Positions 24,586 to 33,832 of a DNA stretch of 64,000 nt are shown here, one piece after another (position 1 is the stretch's first letter; every line of letters begins with the position of its first letter). A program made the position numbers and the translations under genes. The stretch is from Pseudoselenomonas ruminantium (lineage in GTDB: Bacteria; Bacillota; Negativicutes; Selenomonadales; Selenomonadaceae). The notes under the pieces were generated by a model that saw nothing but the letters and a program-made list of their open reading frames with translations, made no database searches and had not been told where the DNA came from. Location of the stretch: contig SVBX01000002.1 in the NCBI GenBank assembly GCA_015058655.1, positions 149,691 to 213,690 of the forward strand, given 5' to 3'.

Positions 24586-24888
24586 TCATTCTGCTAAAGG
24601 ATCTTGTACTTTTGGTGAATCATGCAGGGTAAAAGGGTCAAGGTCGATACATTTCTCAGGGTTCCTGTCCCCGGATAAATCCCATGCTGCAGTTCCGTTT
24701 ATAACAGTAAGGGCATTGGTGAAGACAGTTACATCGGCAAGGGGGGAAAATACACTGTCGGTGTGTTTTTCTATAAGAGGACGCATATCGAAGTGATGTA
24801 CCGTACCATCATTGAAATAGGCATAAATGGTGTAATCTGGTCCTGGCACAGCCTGAATGACTTCTGGCATAAGTTCGTCCATTTCCAT
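24586..24888 (-). CDS. DUF2442-family protein
   Basis: A 100-residue small protein. The middle reads YTIYAYFNDGTVHHFDMRPL, the pattern of DUF2442 proteins. It is translated from an ATG that shares a base with the stop of the upstream DUF4160 gene, so the two are coupled. DUF2442/DUF4160 pairs are common in bacterial genomes and behave like two-gene toxin-antitoxin-like modules by context, but no activity is assigned here. Confidence 0.8.
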   Translation of the reverse strand: MEMDELMPEVIQAVPGPDYTIYAYFNDGTVHHFDMRPLIEKHTDSVFSPLADVTVFTNALTVINGTAAWDLSGDRNPEKCIDLDPFTLHDSPKVQDPLAE

Positions 24889-25154
24889 CACTTCCTTTCG
24901 AGGGGAGGGATTTTGTTGGGTTCCTTACCATCGCGGGCAAGTTCCCAGTTTTGCATCAACTCATCCTGATAGAGAAGAACCCAAGCCATAACGAGCTTCA
25001 GTTGACGAGAGGGAAGGTAGCCTGTTATCACAGAAGCCTCTTGTATGTCTATTAATGCTTCTGAATTATTGTATTTGGCATGTATATGTGGTGGATTATG
25101 GTCACTGTAGTAGATAGATATCCTTATGCCGAAGAATAAACTTATTTCTGGCAT
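24888..25154 (-). CDS. DUF4160-family protein
   Basis: An 88-residue protein with the DUF4160 signature YYSDHNPPHIHAKYNN near the N terminus. The family is small, His-rich at this site, and usually precedes a DUF2442 gene as here. The start at 25154 follows GGAAGGGAG; a TTG two codons upstream is an alternative. Function unknown. The partner arrangement and the integrase scrap nearby suggest a mobile accessory pair. Confidence 0.8.
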   Translation of the reverse strand: MPEISLFFGIRISIYYSDHNPPHIHAKYNNSEALIDIQEASVITGYLPSRQLKLVMAWVLLYQDELMQNWELARDGKEPNKIPPLERK

Positions 25155-25263
25155 GAGCAAAACTCCCTTCCTGTGTTTGGAAGTATTTTACCATGAAATG
25201 AAGTTTCAGACAATAATGTTGAGCTCTCAAACACTTGAGAAATGAGGGGGCATGGCAGATGCA

Positions 25264-25302
25264 AAACGGGTTGTGAAGAGGTGCTTCTTCACAACCCGTT
25301 TT
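25264..25302. terminator. Bidirectional terminator before the EamA transporter stop
   Basis: AAACGGGTTGTGAAG pairs with CTTCACAACCCGTTT; the loop is short and T runs flank it on both strands. Confidence 0.88.
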
Positions 25303-26202
25303 TTACTGTGCCTGTGGTGTAGGATGTTTTTTCAATATGGTCCGCAGCTGACTGACGATGACTCCGGCGAACATCAGGGCGCAGCCGGTGAGCTGGGCGG
25401 AGGTCAGGGATTCGTTCAGGATGAGGTAGCCTCCCAGGGCGCCGAAGACGGCTTCGAAGCTCATGATGACGGCGGCTTCACTGGGGGCGGCGTATTTTTG
25501 GCCCACTATCTGCAGGGTGAAGGCCACGCCGGTGGAGAGGATGCCTGCATAGGCAATGGCTATCCAGGCATTCAGGATGGGGGCGAGGGCGATTTCTTCT
25601 GTGGCCAGGGCGGCTATGAGGCTGCCTGCGAAGCAGAAGACGGTCTGGGAGAGAGAGAGCTCCAGCGCATCCACATGGGGAGCGAAGCGGTCGATGAAGA
25701 GGATTTGGGCTGTCCAGCCCAGGGCGCTGAGCGCCACCAGCATGTCCCCGAAGTTCAGGACCAGGCTGTCCTGGATGGTCAGGAAGTACAGGCCGCAGAC
25801 GGCCAGCAGGGCCCCCAGCCAGTTTACGGCATATACCTTGCCCAGTTTGAAGAGGGCGGCCCCCAAGGGAACCAACACGATATATAGGGCGGTGATGAAG
25901 GAGGTCTTGCCTACGCTGGTGAATTGCAGGGCTACCTGCTGAAAGGAACTGGCAGCAAAGAGAAATATCCCCGGCCCCAGCCCCGCCAGCCAGCCGGAGT
26001 GGTGCAGTCCGCGCTCTTTTTTGGAGCGGCGCTTTGGGCTGTCCATGCGCCAAAGCCCAAAGAGAAAGAGGATGCCCAGCAGGAATCTGGCGGCGGCGTA
26101 GGTAAAAGGCCCCAGTTCCTCCATGCCCACCTGTTGGGCTACGAAGGTGGTGCCCCAGATAAAAGCAGCGGTGAGAAGCAGCAGGTTGCCACGCATTTGC
26201 AT
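25303..26202 (-). CDS. EamA/DMT-family transporter
   Basis: A 299-residue membrane protein with ten predicted helices in two EamA repeats. The N-terminal repeat starts LLLLTAAFIWGTTFVAQQ and the second contains FEAVFGALGGYLILNE, both typical of drug/metabolite exporters. AAAGGAGACTTCACT precedes the ATG. It is a single-gene unit. The substrate (amino acid, nucleotide or drug) cannot be predicted. Confidence 0.9.
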   Translation of the reverse strand: MQMRGNLLLLTAAFIWGTTFVAQQVGMEELGPFTYAAARFLLGILFLFGLWRMDSPKRRSKKERGLHHSGWLAGLGPGIFLFAASSFQQVALQFTSVGKTSFITALYIVLVPLGAALFKLGKVYAVNWLGALLAVCGLYFLTIQDSLVLNFGDMLVALSALGWTAQILFIDRFAPHVDALELSLSQTVFCFAGSLIAALATEEIALAPILNAWIAIAYAGILSTGVAFTLQIVGQKYAAPSEAAVIMSFEAVFGALGGYLILNESLTSAQLTGCALMFAGVIVSQLRTILKKHPTPQAQ

Positions 26203-26325
26203 AGTGAAGTCTCCTTTGGTAAAAGATAAACTTATGCTATACTATAAGGGAAACTATGTCAAATATCTGTGAATTCGTGAGGTAGTTGGAACATTTTCTG
26301 CTGAAAAGAATGTGAGGTAATCATC

Positions 26326-27093
26326 ATGCTGTTTGACAGTCATACTCACACTGAGTTTTCCGCCGATTCGGAGATGCTTGCCTCGGAGGCTTTGGAGATG
26401 GCAGAGCGGCTGGGTCTGGGGCTGGTGTTCACGGAGCACGAGGATCTGGAGGTGGCTCAGGAAGAGTTCACTTTTGACCCGGAGGCCTATTGGAAGAAGT
26501 ACTATCCCCTGCGGGGCGAGAATCTGCGGCTGGGGGTAGAGATTGGCATGCTGGAGAAATCCCTGGAAGGCAGCCGTCAGTTTGTAGGAAGGGTACCTTT
26601 TGACCAGGTGACCGGCTCCTTGCATTTTATTGACGACCTGGATCTTTACTATCCCGATTTTTATAAGGATAAGAGCAAAGATGAGGCCTACCGCCGTTAT
26701 TTCCGGGAAATGGCGGAAAATGTCCGCCGCCATGACTTCATAGATGTGCTGGCTCACATAGACTATATCTGCCGGGCGGCTACCTATGATGATCCGGAGA
26801 TTGACTACGGCAGCTTCAAGCCGGAGATTGATGAGGTGCTGAAGGCTGTCATAGAGACGGAAACGGTGCTGGAGCTGAATACCCGCCGCTTCGCTGATAA
26901 ACTGGCCATCAAGGAACTGGTGCCTGTCTATCGCCGTTACCGCGAGCTGGGAGGGAAGTATGTGACCCTGGGCAGCGATGCTCACAAGCCTGAGGTCATT
27001 GGTGCTCATTTCTATCGGGCTCGGCAGCTGGTCTCTGACTTGGGGCTGCAGGTGGTGACTTTCTGCAAGAGGCAGATGGAAATCTGTGATTAG
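26326..27093 (+). CDS. PHP-domain phosphatase, HisK-like
   Basis: A 255-residue metal-dependent phosphoesterase. Metal-binding residues are visible in SHTHTEFSADSEM, FTEHEDLE, GVEIGML, VLAHIDYI and TLGSDAHKPE. This matches histidinol-phosphatase of the HisK type or a related PHP phosphatase. No other histidine biosynthesis gene is nearby, so histidinol phosphate may not be the substrate. GAGG lies upstream of the ATG. Confidence 0.82.
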   Translation: MLFDSHTHTEFSADSEMLASEALEMAERLGLGLVFTEHEDLEVAQEEFTFDPEAYWKKYYPLRGENLRLGVEIGMLEKSLEGSRQFVGRVPFDQVTGSLHFIDDLDLYYPDFYKDKSKDEAYRRYFREMAENVRRHDFIDVLAHIDYICRAATYDDPEIDYGSFKPEIDEVLKAVIETETVLELNTRRFADKLAIKELVPVYRRYRELGGKYVTLGSDAHKPEVIGAHFYRARQLVSDLGLQVVTFCKRQMEICD

Positions 27094-27175
27094 TGGAAAA
27101 TTCTTGCAACAAGGGGATAAATAAGGTAGAATATTACTATATGCAGATTTTCTGCGATGTGAGGAGGGTTCACGA

Positions 27176-27313
27176 ATGAAGCACATCAAGACGGTCAACA
27201 AGCCGACCATGCAGAAGTCCCTGAAGACGGGCGGCTGCGGCGAGTGCCAGGCATCCTGCCAGTCTGCTTGCAAGACTTCCTGCACAGTAGGCAACCAGGT
27301 CTGCGAAAAGTAA
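27176..27313 (+). CDS. scfA: SCIFF peptide precursor (six cysteines in forty-five residues)
   Basis: A 45-residue peptide starting MKHIKTVNKPTMQ, with cysteines at 21, 24, 28, 32, 36 and 43. Length, leader and Cys pattern match the SCIFF ranthipeptide precursor found with a radical SAM maturase in nearly all Clostridia. GAGGAGGG precedes the ATG. The next gene is the maturase. SCIFF peptides receive thioether crosslinks from Cys to non-alpha carbons; the biological role of the mature product is unsettled (signalling roles have been proposed). Confidence 0.95.
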   Translation: MKHIKTVNKPTMQKSLKTGGCGECQASCQSACKTSCTVGNQVCEK

Positions 27314-27330
27314 TTGCCCTTCGGCAGTTC

Positions 27331-27357
27331 CCTCCCCCATGTGGGGGAGGCTTTTTT
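27331..27357 (+). terminator. Hairpin between the SCIFF peptide and its maturase
   Basis: CCTCCCCCA and TGGGGGAGG with a 2-base spacer, then six T. It would stop most transcripts after scfA and give far more peptide than enzyme. Confidence 0.88.
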
Positions 27358-27383
27358 CATTTAGTTGAGTAAGGAGAATGTAA

Positions 27384-28793
27384 GTGAAAGCCAAGATACA
27401 CAAGTTTGAGCAGAACGGAGAGTATATCCTTTTGGACATCAACAGCGGGGCTGTCCATGTCATTGACAAGATGATTTATGATATGATGGATGTCTTTGAC
27501 GGCGGCAATGATGCCAAGGTGGTGGAGAAGCTTTCCGCAAGCTATCCCCAGGCAGATTTGGCAGAAGCCCTTGCCGAGCTCCATGAGTTGATGGAGGCCG
27601 GGGAGCTTTTCGCCCCGGATATCGATGTGCCGCCAACCTTCAAGGAAAAGGGCCTGGTGAAGTCCCTCTGCCTGATGGTGGCCCAGGATTGCAATCTGCG
27701 CTGCAAATACTGCTTTGGCGATGGCGGCAGCTACGGCCAGGAGCGGGCAATCATGAGCCCGGAGGTAGGCTGCCGCGCCATTGACTATATGCTGGAGAAC
27801 TGCGGGCCATTCCGCAAGCACTTCGAGGTGGACTTCTTCGGCGGCGAGCCTCTGATGAACATGAAGACCGTGAAGGCGGTGGCAGAGCATGTCCATAAGA
27901 TGGAAAAAGAAAAGGGCGTGCAGATCAAGCTCACCATGACCACCAATGGCATGCTGCTGAACGATGAGAATATCAAGTGGCTGAACGACAATAATGTGTC
28001 CGTGGTCATCTCCACTGATGGCCGCCGGGAGGTGCATGACCGCATGCGCCCGGATGCCGGCGGCCACGGCACTTATGACAAGGTCATGAAGAACTTCAAG
28101 AAGTTCGTGGACAGCCGCAAGGGCGAGCACTACTATATGCGCGGCACTTACACCAATGAGAACCTGGACTTCACGGAAGATGTGCTGGCCATGCACGATG
28201 CGGGCTTCGATGTGCTCTCTATGGAGCCGGTGGTGCTGAAGGACAGCCCCCTGGCTCTCCGGGAGGAGCATCTGCCCCGCATCTATGAGGAGTATGACAG
28301 GCTCACCGAGGCGTACCTCAAGCGCCATAGGGAGGGGAAGGGCTTTTTCTTCTTCCACTTCAACATAGATCTTTCCAATGGCCCCTGCGTGGCCAAGCGC
28401 CTGTCTGGCTGCGGTGCCGGCCATGAGTATTTCGCCGTGGCGGAAAATGGCGACCTGTACCCCTGCCATCAGTTCGTGGGCAGGGAGGGCTACAAGCTTG
28501 GTTCCATCTACGATGGCGTTACCAATAAGGAATTGCCCCAGTATTTCCGTGAGAGCCATGTGCTGAACAAGGAAAAGTGCCGGGAGTGCTGGGCCAGGTT
28601 CTTCTGCAGCGGTGGCTGCCATGCCAATGATGATTTGTTCCACGGGGATATCCGCAAGAGCTATGAGCTGGGCTGCGAGCTTCAGAAGAAGCGCCTGGAA
28701 TGTGCTATATATGTCCAGGCCATGCTGGCATTGGAGAAGATGGAGCAGGGGGAGAAAGTGGGGGAATTCACCACCGCCGAGGGCATCCGCTGA
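27384..28793 (+). CDS. scfB: SCIFF maturase, radical SAM/SPASM enzyme
   Basis: A 469-residue radical SAM enzyme. Residues 1-90 form a peptide-recognition domain, the cluster motif CNLRCKYC is at 103-110, and FFGGEPLMN is the usual SAM-binding glycine region. The C-terminal SPASM domain has cysteines in YPCHQFVG, CRECWARFFCSGGC and LGCELQ for two auxiliary clusters. It should install sulfur-to-carbon thioether links in the 45-residue peptide encoded just upstream. The start is GTG with AAGGAG 8 bases before. It ends at a strong terminator. Confidence 0.95.
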   Translation: MKAKIHKFEQNGEYILLDINSGAVHVIDKMIYDMMDVFDGGNDAKVVEKLSASYPQADLAEALAELHELMEAGELFAPDIDVPPTFKEKGLVKSLCLMVAQDCNLRCKYCFGDGGSYGQERAIMSPEVGCRAIDYMLENCGPFRKHFEVDFFGGEPLMNMKTVKAVAEHVHKMEKEKGVQIKLTMTTNGMLLNDENIKWLNDNNVSVVISTDGRREVHDRMRPDAGGHGTYDKVMKNFKKFVDSRKGEHYYMRGTYTNENLDFTEDVLAMHDAGFDVLSMEPVVLKDSPLALREEHLPRIYEEYDRLTEAYLKRHREGKGFFFFHFNIDLSNGPCVAKRLSGCGAGHEYFAVAENGDLYPCHQFVGREGYKLGSIYDGVTNKELPQYFRESHVLNKEKCRECWARFFCSGGCHANDDLFHGDIRKSYELGCELQKKRLECAIYVQAMLALEKMEQGEKVGEFTTAEGIR

Positions 28794-28842
28794 GCAGGTT
28801 GATGCTTTCTTTCCAATAAATAGGGTTTATGAAGGAAAATTC

Positions 28843-28876
28843 AGGAGAAGCAGGCAACTCTGCTTCTCCTTTTTTT
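28843..28876 (+). terminator. Intrinsic terminator after scfB
   Basis: AGGAGAAGCAG and CTGCTTCTCCT with a 6-base loop and seven T. Confidence 0.92.
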
Positions 28877-29014
28877 ATGCTGGGGCAAGTGTCTTGTTTT
28901 TCCTTGTTTTTTCATGATTTATTCAGAATTGTCGCCCTCTGTATACCGGAAAAGAACATTCTGACTTTACGAGCAGAATCTATCAGATAATTGCTCTGAT
29001 TTATGATAAAATGA

Positions 29015-29043
29015 TTGACTTTGGCCCGTGCTTATTGTATATT
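29015..29043 (+). promoter_or_regulatory. Promoter of the glycolytic operon
   Basis: TTGACT, 17-base spacer, TATATT, near consensus, as expected for a highly expressed operon. It lies 52 bases before the gap start, leaving a short leader. Confidence 0.75.
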
Positions 29044-29094
29044 ATGAGGGTAAGAGTTTGAACTTCTTAAAAATGTTTAGGGGGTAATTTTCAA

Positions 29095-30108
29095 ATGGCA
29101 GTAAAAGTTGCTATCAATGGTTTTGGTCGTATTGGCCGTCTCGCTTTCCGTCAGATGTTCGACGCTGAGGGTTATGAAGTTGTTGCAATCAACGACCTCA
29201 CCAGCCCGAAGATGCTCGCTCATCTCCTCAAGTACGACTCCACCCAGGGTACCTACAAGTACGCTGACAAGGTTGAGGCTGGCGAGGACAGCATCACTGT
29301 GAACGGCAAGACGATCAAGATCTATGCTGAGAAGGACGCTAAGGACATTCCTTGGGGCAAGCATGATGTAGATGTTGTGCTCGAGTGCACCGGCTTCTAC
29401 ACCTCCAAGGAGAAGGCTTCCGCTCATCTCGCAGCTGGCGCTAAGAAAGTCGTTATCTCTGCTCCCGCAGGCAACGACCTCCCGACCATCGTATACAACG
29501 TTAACCACAAGACCCTGACCAAGGACGACAAGGTTATTTCTGCAGCTTCCTGCACCACTAACTGCCTTGCTCCCATGGCTAAGGCTCTGAATGACCTGGC
29601 TCCCATCGAGTCCGGTATCATGTGCACCATCCACGCTTACACTGGCGACCAGATGACTCTGGATGGCCCGCAGCGTAAGGGTGACCTCCGCCGCAGCCGT
29701 GCTGCCGCTTGCAACATCGTTCCGAACAGCACTGGCGCTGCCAAGGCTATCGGCCTCGTTATCCCCGAGCTGAACGGCAAGCTCATCGGTGCTGCACAGC
29801 GCGTTCCGACTCCGACTGGTTCCACCACTATCCTCACCGCTGTTGTCAAGGGCGAGGTTACCAAGGAGCAGATCAACGATGCTATGAAGGCACAGGCTAC
29901 TGAGTCCTTCGGCTACAACACTGATGAAATCGTATCCAGCGATATCGTTGGCATGCGTTTCGGCTCCCTGTTCGATGCTACCCAGACTATGGCTCTGCCC
30001 ACTGCTGGCGGCAACACTCAGGTTCAGGTTGTTTCCTGGTACGACAACGAGAACAGCTACACCAGCCAGATGGTTCGTACCATCAAGTACTTCGCTGAGC
30101 TCGGCTAA
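29095..30108 (+). CDS. gap: Glyceraldehyde-3-phosphate dehydrogenase, type I
   Basis: A 337-residue phosphorylating GAPDH. The NAD-binding motif INGFGRIGR opens the protein, Asp in INDLTSP fits NAD preference, and the catalytic Cys is in [13 protein letters not shown]. It converts glyceraldehyde 3-phosphate to 1,3-bisphosphoglycerate. Codon use is strongly biased toward a small set (AAG, CTC, GGC, GCT), typical for very high expression. It is first in the operon and is separated from pgk by a hairpin. Confidence 0.98.
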   Translation: MAVKVAINGFGRIGRLAFRQMFDAEGYEVVAINDLTSPKMLAHLLKYDSTQGTYKYADKVEAGEDSITVNGKTIKIYAEKDAKDIPWGKHDVDVVLECTGFYTSKEKASAHLAAGAKKVVISAPAGNDLPTIVYNVNHKTLTKDDKVISAASCTTNCLAPMAKALNDLAPIESGIMCTIHAYTGDQMTLDGPQRKGDLRRSRAAACNIVPNSTGAAKAIGLVIPELNGKLIGAAQRVPTPTGSTTILTAVVKGEVTKEQINDAMKAQATESFGYNTDEIVSSDIVGMRFGSLFDATQTMALPTAGGNTQVQVVSWYDNENSYTSQMVRTIKYFAELG

Positions 30109-30139
30109 TCTCGCAGCATAGCTGAATACTAAAAGATCT

Positions 30140-30183
30140 CTTGAGGTCCGGCCTAGAAAACTTGGGCCGGGCCTCAAGTTTTT
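30140..30183 (+). terminator. Hairpin between gap and pgk
   Basis: CTTGAGGTCCGGCC pairs with GGCCGGGCCTCAAG (one G-U pair), followed by five T. It likely lets only part of the polymerases through and also protects the gap mRNA 3' end. Confidence 0.8.
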
Positions 30184-30213
30184 ATGCAACGTTTTGATTT
30201 GGAGGCGCATTGT

Positions 30214-31407
30214 ATGGATAAGAAAACCATCAAAGACATTGACGTCAAAGGCAAAAAAGTGTTTGTCCGCGTGGACTACAACGTTCCTTTCGATGAGAAC
30301 CAGAACATCACCAACGATACTCGCATGGTGCGCACTCTGCCAACCATCAACTACCTGCTGGATAACGGCGCTGCTGTAATCCTGGCTTGCCATATCGGCC
30401 GTCCTTCCGAGGCTCGCGAGCCCCAGTTCTCCACCAAGCATCTGGTGGCACATCTCTCCGAGCTCCTCGGCAAAGATGTGAAGTGGGCTGCTGACTGCGT
30501 AGGTCCCGAGGCTGAGAAGGCTGCTGCTGACCTGAAGCCCGGCGAAGTCCTGCTGCTGGAGAACCTCCGCTATCACAAGGCTGAGAAGAAAAATGATCCC
30601 GAGTTCGCCAAGCAGCTGGCATCCCTGGCTGATGTAGCTGTGGATGACGCTTTCGGCGTTTCCCATCGCGGCCATGCTTCCAATGCCGGCATTGCCCAGT
30701 ATGTGGAAGTAGTTGCCGGTTTCCTCATGGAAAAAGAGATCAACTACATCGGCAAGACCCTTGAGGCTCCCCAACATCCCTTCGTGGCTATCATCGGTGG
30801 TGCCAAGGTTTCCGATAAGATCGGCGTCATCAGCAACATGATCGAGAAGGTCGACAAGATCATCATCGGCGGCGGCATGGCTCATACCTTCGATGCAGCT
30901 AAGGGCCTGCCCATCGGCAAGTCCATCTGCGAGCCGGATAAGTACGATCTCGCTCGTGACCTGCTGAAGAAGGCTGAGGAGAAAGGCGTAGAGGTTATCC
31001 TCCCCGTTGACCTCGTCATTGCTGACAAGTTCGCTGCTGATGCCAACACCCAGACCGTGGATGTGGACAAGGTTCCCGATGGCTGGCAGGCTCTTGATTC
31101 CGGTGTGAAGACTTCCGAGAAGTATGTCGAGGCTCTGAAGGGCGCCAAGACCGTTATCTGGAACGGCCCCATGGGTGTGTTCGAGTTTGACGCTTTCGCC
31201 AAGGGCACCCTGGCTGTGGCTCAGGCTGTGGCCAAGGCTACTGAGGAAGGCGCTATCTCCATCGTGGGCGGCGGCGACTCCGTGGCAGCTCTGGAGAAGA
31301 CCGGCCTTACCGAGAAGATTTCCCATGTTTCCACCGGCGGCGGCGCAACTCTCGAGTACCTCGAGGGCAAAGAGATGCCGGGCGTGGCAGCTATCGCTGA
31401 TAAGTAA
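30214..31407 (+). CDS. pgk: Phosphoglycerate kinase
   Basis: A 397-residue enzyme making ATP and 3-phosphoglycerate. KKVFVRVDYNVPF is the N-terminal signature, and the nucleotide-binding region has GGAKVSDKIG and WNGPMGVFEF. The start at 30214 follows GGAGGC; a longer frame begins in the terminator tail and is not used. It is second in the glycolytic operon. Confidence 0.98.
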   Translation: MDKKTIKDIDVKGKKVFVRVDYNVPFDENQNITNDTRMVRTLPTINYLLDNGAAVILACHIGRPSEAREPQFSTKHLVAHLSELLGKDVKWAADCVGPEAEKAAADLKPGEVLLLENLRYHKAEKKNDPEFAKQLASLADVAVDDAFGVSHRGHASNAGIAQYVEVVAGFLMEKEINYIGKTLEAPQHPFVAIIGGAKVSDKIGVISNMIEKVDKIIIGGGMAHTFDAAKGLPIGKSICEPDKYDLARDLLKKAEEKGVEVILPVDLVIADKFAADANTQTVDVDKVPDGWQALDSGVKTSEKYVEALKGAKTVIWNGPMGVFEFDAFAKGTLAVAQAVAKATEEGAISIVGGGDSVAALEKTGLTEKISHVSTGGGATLEYLEGKEMPGVAAIADK

Positions 31408-31431
31408 TTAGATATAGGGAGGATTTTACAA

Positions 31432-32181
31432 ATGGCTAGAACTCCGATCATTGCAGGCAACTGGAAGATGAACAACACCATCGCTGAGGGCGTGAAGCTC
31501 GTCAAAGAGCTGGCTCCCCTGGTGAAGGATGCCAAGGCTACCGTGGTGGTTTGCCCCACGGCTACGGCTCTCTCCTCTGTAGCAGAGGCTGTCAAGGGTA
31601 CCAACATCCATGTGGGTGCTCAGAATGTGCATTGGGAGGCCAAGGGCGCTTTCACTGGTGAAATCTCTACCGGTATGCTGAATGAAATCGGCGTTGACTA
31701 CTGCGTGCTGGGCCACAGCGAGCGCCGCGACTACTTCGGCGAGACCGATGAGGGTGTCAACAAGCGCGCTCTGGCTGCTTTCAAGGCTGGCATCACTCCC
31801 ATCATCTGCTGCGGCGAGTCCCTGGAGATCCGCGAGGCTGGCACCTACATCGACCATGTGGTAGCTCAGATCAACGCTGCTCTTGAAGGCTTCACTGCTG
31901 AAGAGGCTGCAAAGCTGGTTATCGCCTATGAGCCGATTTGGGCTATTGGCACCGGCAAGACTGCAACCTTCGAGCAGGCTGAGGAAGTCTGCAAGGCTAT
32001 CCGTGAGGCCGTAGCTAAGAAGTTCGACCAGACGGCAGCTGATGCTATCCGCATCCAGTATGGCGGCAGCGTGAAGCCTGCCACCATCAAGGATCTCATG
32101 CAGCAGCCCAACGTGGACGGCGCTCTCGTAGGCGGCGCTTCCCTGAAGGCTCAGGACTTCTCACAGATCGTAAACTTCTGA
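31432..32181 (+). CDS. tpiA: Triosephosphate isomerase
   Basis: A 249-residue TIM barrel. GNWKMNNT holds the catalytic Lys, [15 protein letters not shown] the electrophilic His region and [14 protein letters not shown] the catalytic Glu and flexible loop. GGGAGGA precedes the ATG, 24 bases after pgk. Confidence 0.98.
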   Translation: MARTPIIAGNWKMNNTIAEGVKLVKELAPLVKDAKATVVVCPTATALSSVAEAVKGTNIHVGAQNVHWEAKGAFTGEISTGMLNEIGVDYCVLGHSERRDYFGETDEGVNKRALAAFKAGITPIICCGESLEIREAGTYIDHVVAQINAALEGFTAEEAAKLVIAYEPIWAIGTGKTATFEQAEEVCKAIREAVAKKFDQTAADAIRIQYGGSVKPATIKDLMQQPNVDGALVGGASLKAQDFSQIVNF

Positions 32182-32202
32182 GTATAGAAAGCAAGGCAGA
32201 AA

Positions 32203-33732
32203 ATGGCAAAACTTAAAAACGCACCTGTGGCCCTCATCATCATGGATGGCTGCGGCTTGGGTGACAAGAGCGATAGCAACAATGCTGTGCAGGTAGCTAA
32301 GACTCCTGTGCTGGACGGCCTGTTCGAAAAGTACAAGACCAGCCAGCTGCAGGCTTCCGGCGAGTATGTGGGCCTGCCTGACGGGCAGATGGGCAACTCC
32401 GAGGTTGGCCACACCAACATCGGCGCCGGCCGCATCATCTACCAGCAGCTGACCCGCATCACCCGCGACATCAGGAACGGTGACTTCTTCAAGAACGAAG
32501 CTCTCCTTTCCATCGTCAACGGCGTGAAGGAGAAGAACGGTGCCCTGCATCTCATGGGCTTGGTTTCTCCCGGTGGCGTCCACAGCCATCAGGATCATCT
32601 CTACGCTCTCTTGGAGCTGGCTAAGAAGAATGGCATTGAGGAAGTTTATGTGCATGCCTTCCTTGATGGCCGCGATGTGCCGCCCCAGAGCGCACAGCCC
32701 TTCCTGGAAGAGCTGGAAGCCAAGTGCAAGGAAATCGGCGCAGGCAAGATTGCTACCGTCAGCGGCCGCTACTACGCTATGGACCGCGACAACCGCTGGG
32801 AGCGCGTGGTGAAGGCCTATGAGGCTCTGACCCATGCCGAAGGCGTCAGCGCTGGCAGTGCCGTAGAGGGCCTGAAGGCCAGCTACGCAAACGATGTGAA
32901 CGACGAATTCGTGGTTCCCTTCGTGGTCAAGGGCTATGCAGGCATGAAGAACGGCGATGGAGCCATCTTCTTCAACTTCCGCCCCGACCGTGCCCGCCAG
33001 CTCACCCACTCTTTCGTGGATGAGACTTTCGATGGCTTCGAGCGTGACGAGAGCTTGAAGATTCCCTTCGCCACCTTCTCCCAGTACGAGGATGGCATGA
33101 ACGCTCTGGTGGCTTTCCCGCCGGAGTCCATCGACAATACTCTGGGCCAGATCATCCAGGACAAGGGCATGACCCAGCTGCGCATTGCCGAGACGGAGAA
33201 GTACGCTCATGTGACTTTCTTCTTCAACGGCGGCGTGGAGGAGCCCTATCAGGGCGAGGACCGCATCCTGGTTCCTTCCCCGAAGGTGGCTACCTATGAC
33301 CTGAAGCCTGAAATGAGCGCCGTGGAGGTCACGGACAAGGTGGTAGAGGCCATCAAGTCCGGCAAGTACGACTTCATCATCCTGAACTATGCCAACTGCG
33401 ACATGGTGGGCCACACCGGCGTTTTCCCGGCTGTCATCAAGGCCGTGGAAACCGTGGACACCTGCGTGGGCCGCTTCGTGGATGCTATCCGCGAGGTGGG
33501 CGGCGAGGTCTGCATCACTGCCGACCACGGCAACGCAGACCAGATGATGGACTACGAGAACGACCAGCCCTTCACCAAGCACACCACCAATCCGGTGCCC
33601 TTCATTGTGGTTTCTGACCGGGTGAAGTCCGTGCAGGATGGCGCTCTTTGCGACATTGCTCCCACTCTCCTTACCCTGGCAGGGGTGGAGATTCCCGCCG
33701 AAATGACGGGCAAGAACCTGGTGGAGCTTTAA
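32203..33732 (+). CDS. gpmI: 2,3-bisphosphoglycerate-independent phosphoglycerate mutase
   Basis: A 509-residue, metal-dependent mutase. The phosphoserine nucleophile is in PDGQMGNSEVGHTNIGAGR, and metal ligands occur in IIMDGCG, FNFRPDRARQ, NYANCDMVGHTG and TADHGNADQM. It interconverts 3- and 2-phosphoglycerate. Enolase is not in the window, although pyk lies 6 kb downstream. Confidence 0.97.
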   Translation: MAKLKNAPVALIIMDGCGLGDKSDSNNAVQVAKTPVLDGLFEKYKTSQLQASGEYVGLPDGQMGNSEVGHTNIGAGRIIYQQLTRITRDIRNGDFFKNEALLSIVNGVKEKNGALHLMGLVSPGGVHSHQDHLYALLELAKKNGIEEVYVHAFLDGRDVPPQSAQPFLEELEAKCKEIGAGKIATVSGRYYAMDRDNRWERVVKAYEALTHAEGVSAGSAVEGLKASYANDVNDEFVVPFVVKGYAGMKNGDGAIFFNFRPDRARQLTHSFVDETFDGFERDESLKIPFATFSQYEDGMNALVAFPPESIDNTLGQIIQDKGMTQLRIAETEKYAHVTFFFNGGVEEPYQGEDRILVPSPKVATYDLKPEMSAVEVTDKVVEAIKSGKYDFIILNYANCDMVGHTGVFPAVIKAVETVDTCVGRFVDAIREVGGEVCITADHGNADQMMDYENDQPFTKHTTNPVPFIVVSDRVKSVQDGALCDIAPTLLTLAGVEIPAEMTGKNLVEL

Positions 33733-33756
33733 TTCCCTTAGTTCAATGTGCTTTGT

Positions 33757-33779
33757 CCCTGCCGCCCCAGGCGGTGGGG
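33757..33779 (+). promoter_or_regulatory. GC-rich stem-loop between gpmI and the NifU-like gene
   Basis: A 10-bp stem (33757-33766 with 33770-33779) with a 3-base loop and no T tract. It is probably a processing or stabilising element in the transcript that joins glycolytic genes to the next two genes. Confidence 0.5.
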
Positions 33780-33832
33780 ATGGGCATTTGAATAGCAGCA
33801 AACGTGTATTTTAGAGAGAGAGGAAACGAACA

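Noticed and set aside
29077..31326. Minus-strand open frame of 749 codons opposite gap and pgk
   Set aside because: It is a by-product of the strong codon bias of gap and pgk, has no ribosome binding site and matches no family.
32161..33801. Minus-strand open frame of 546 codons opposite gpmI
   Set aside because: Shadow of a biased gene; no recognisable protein.
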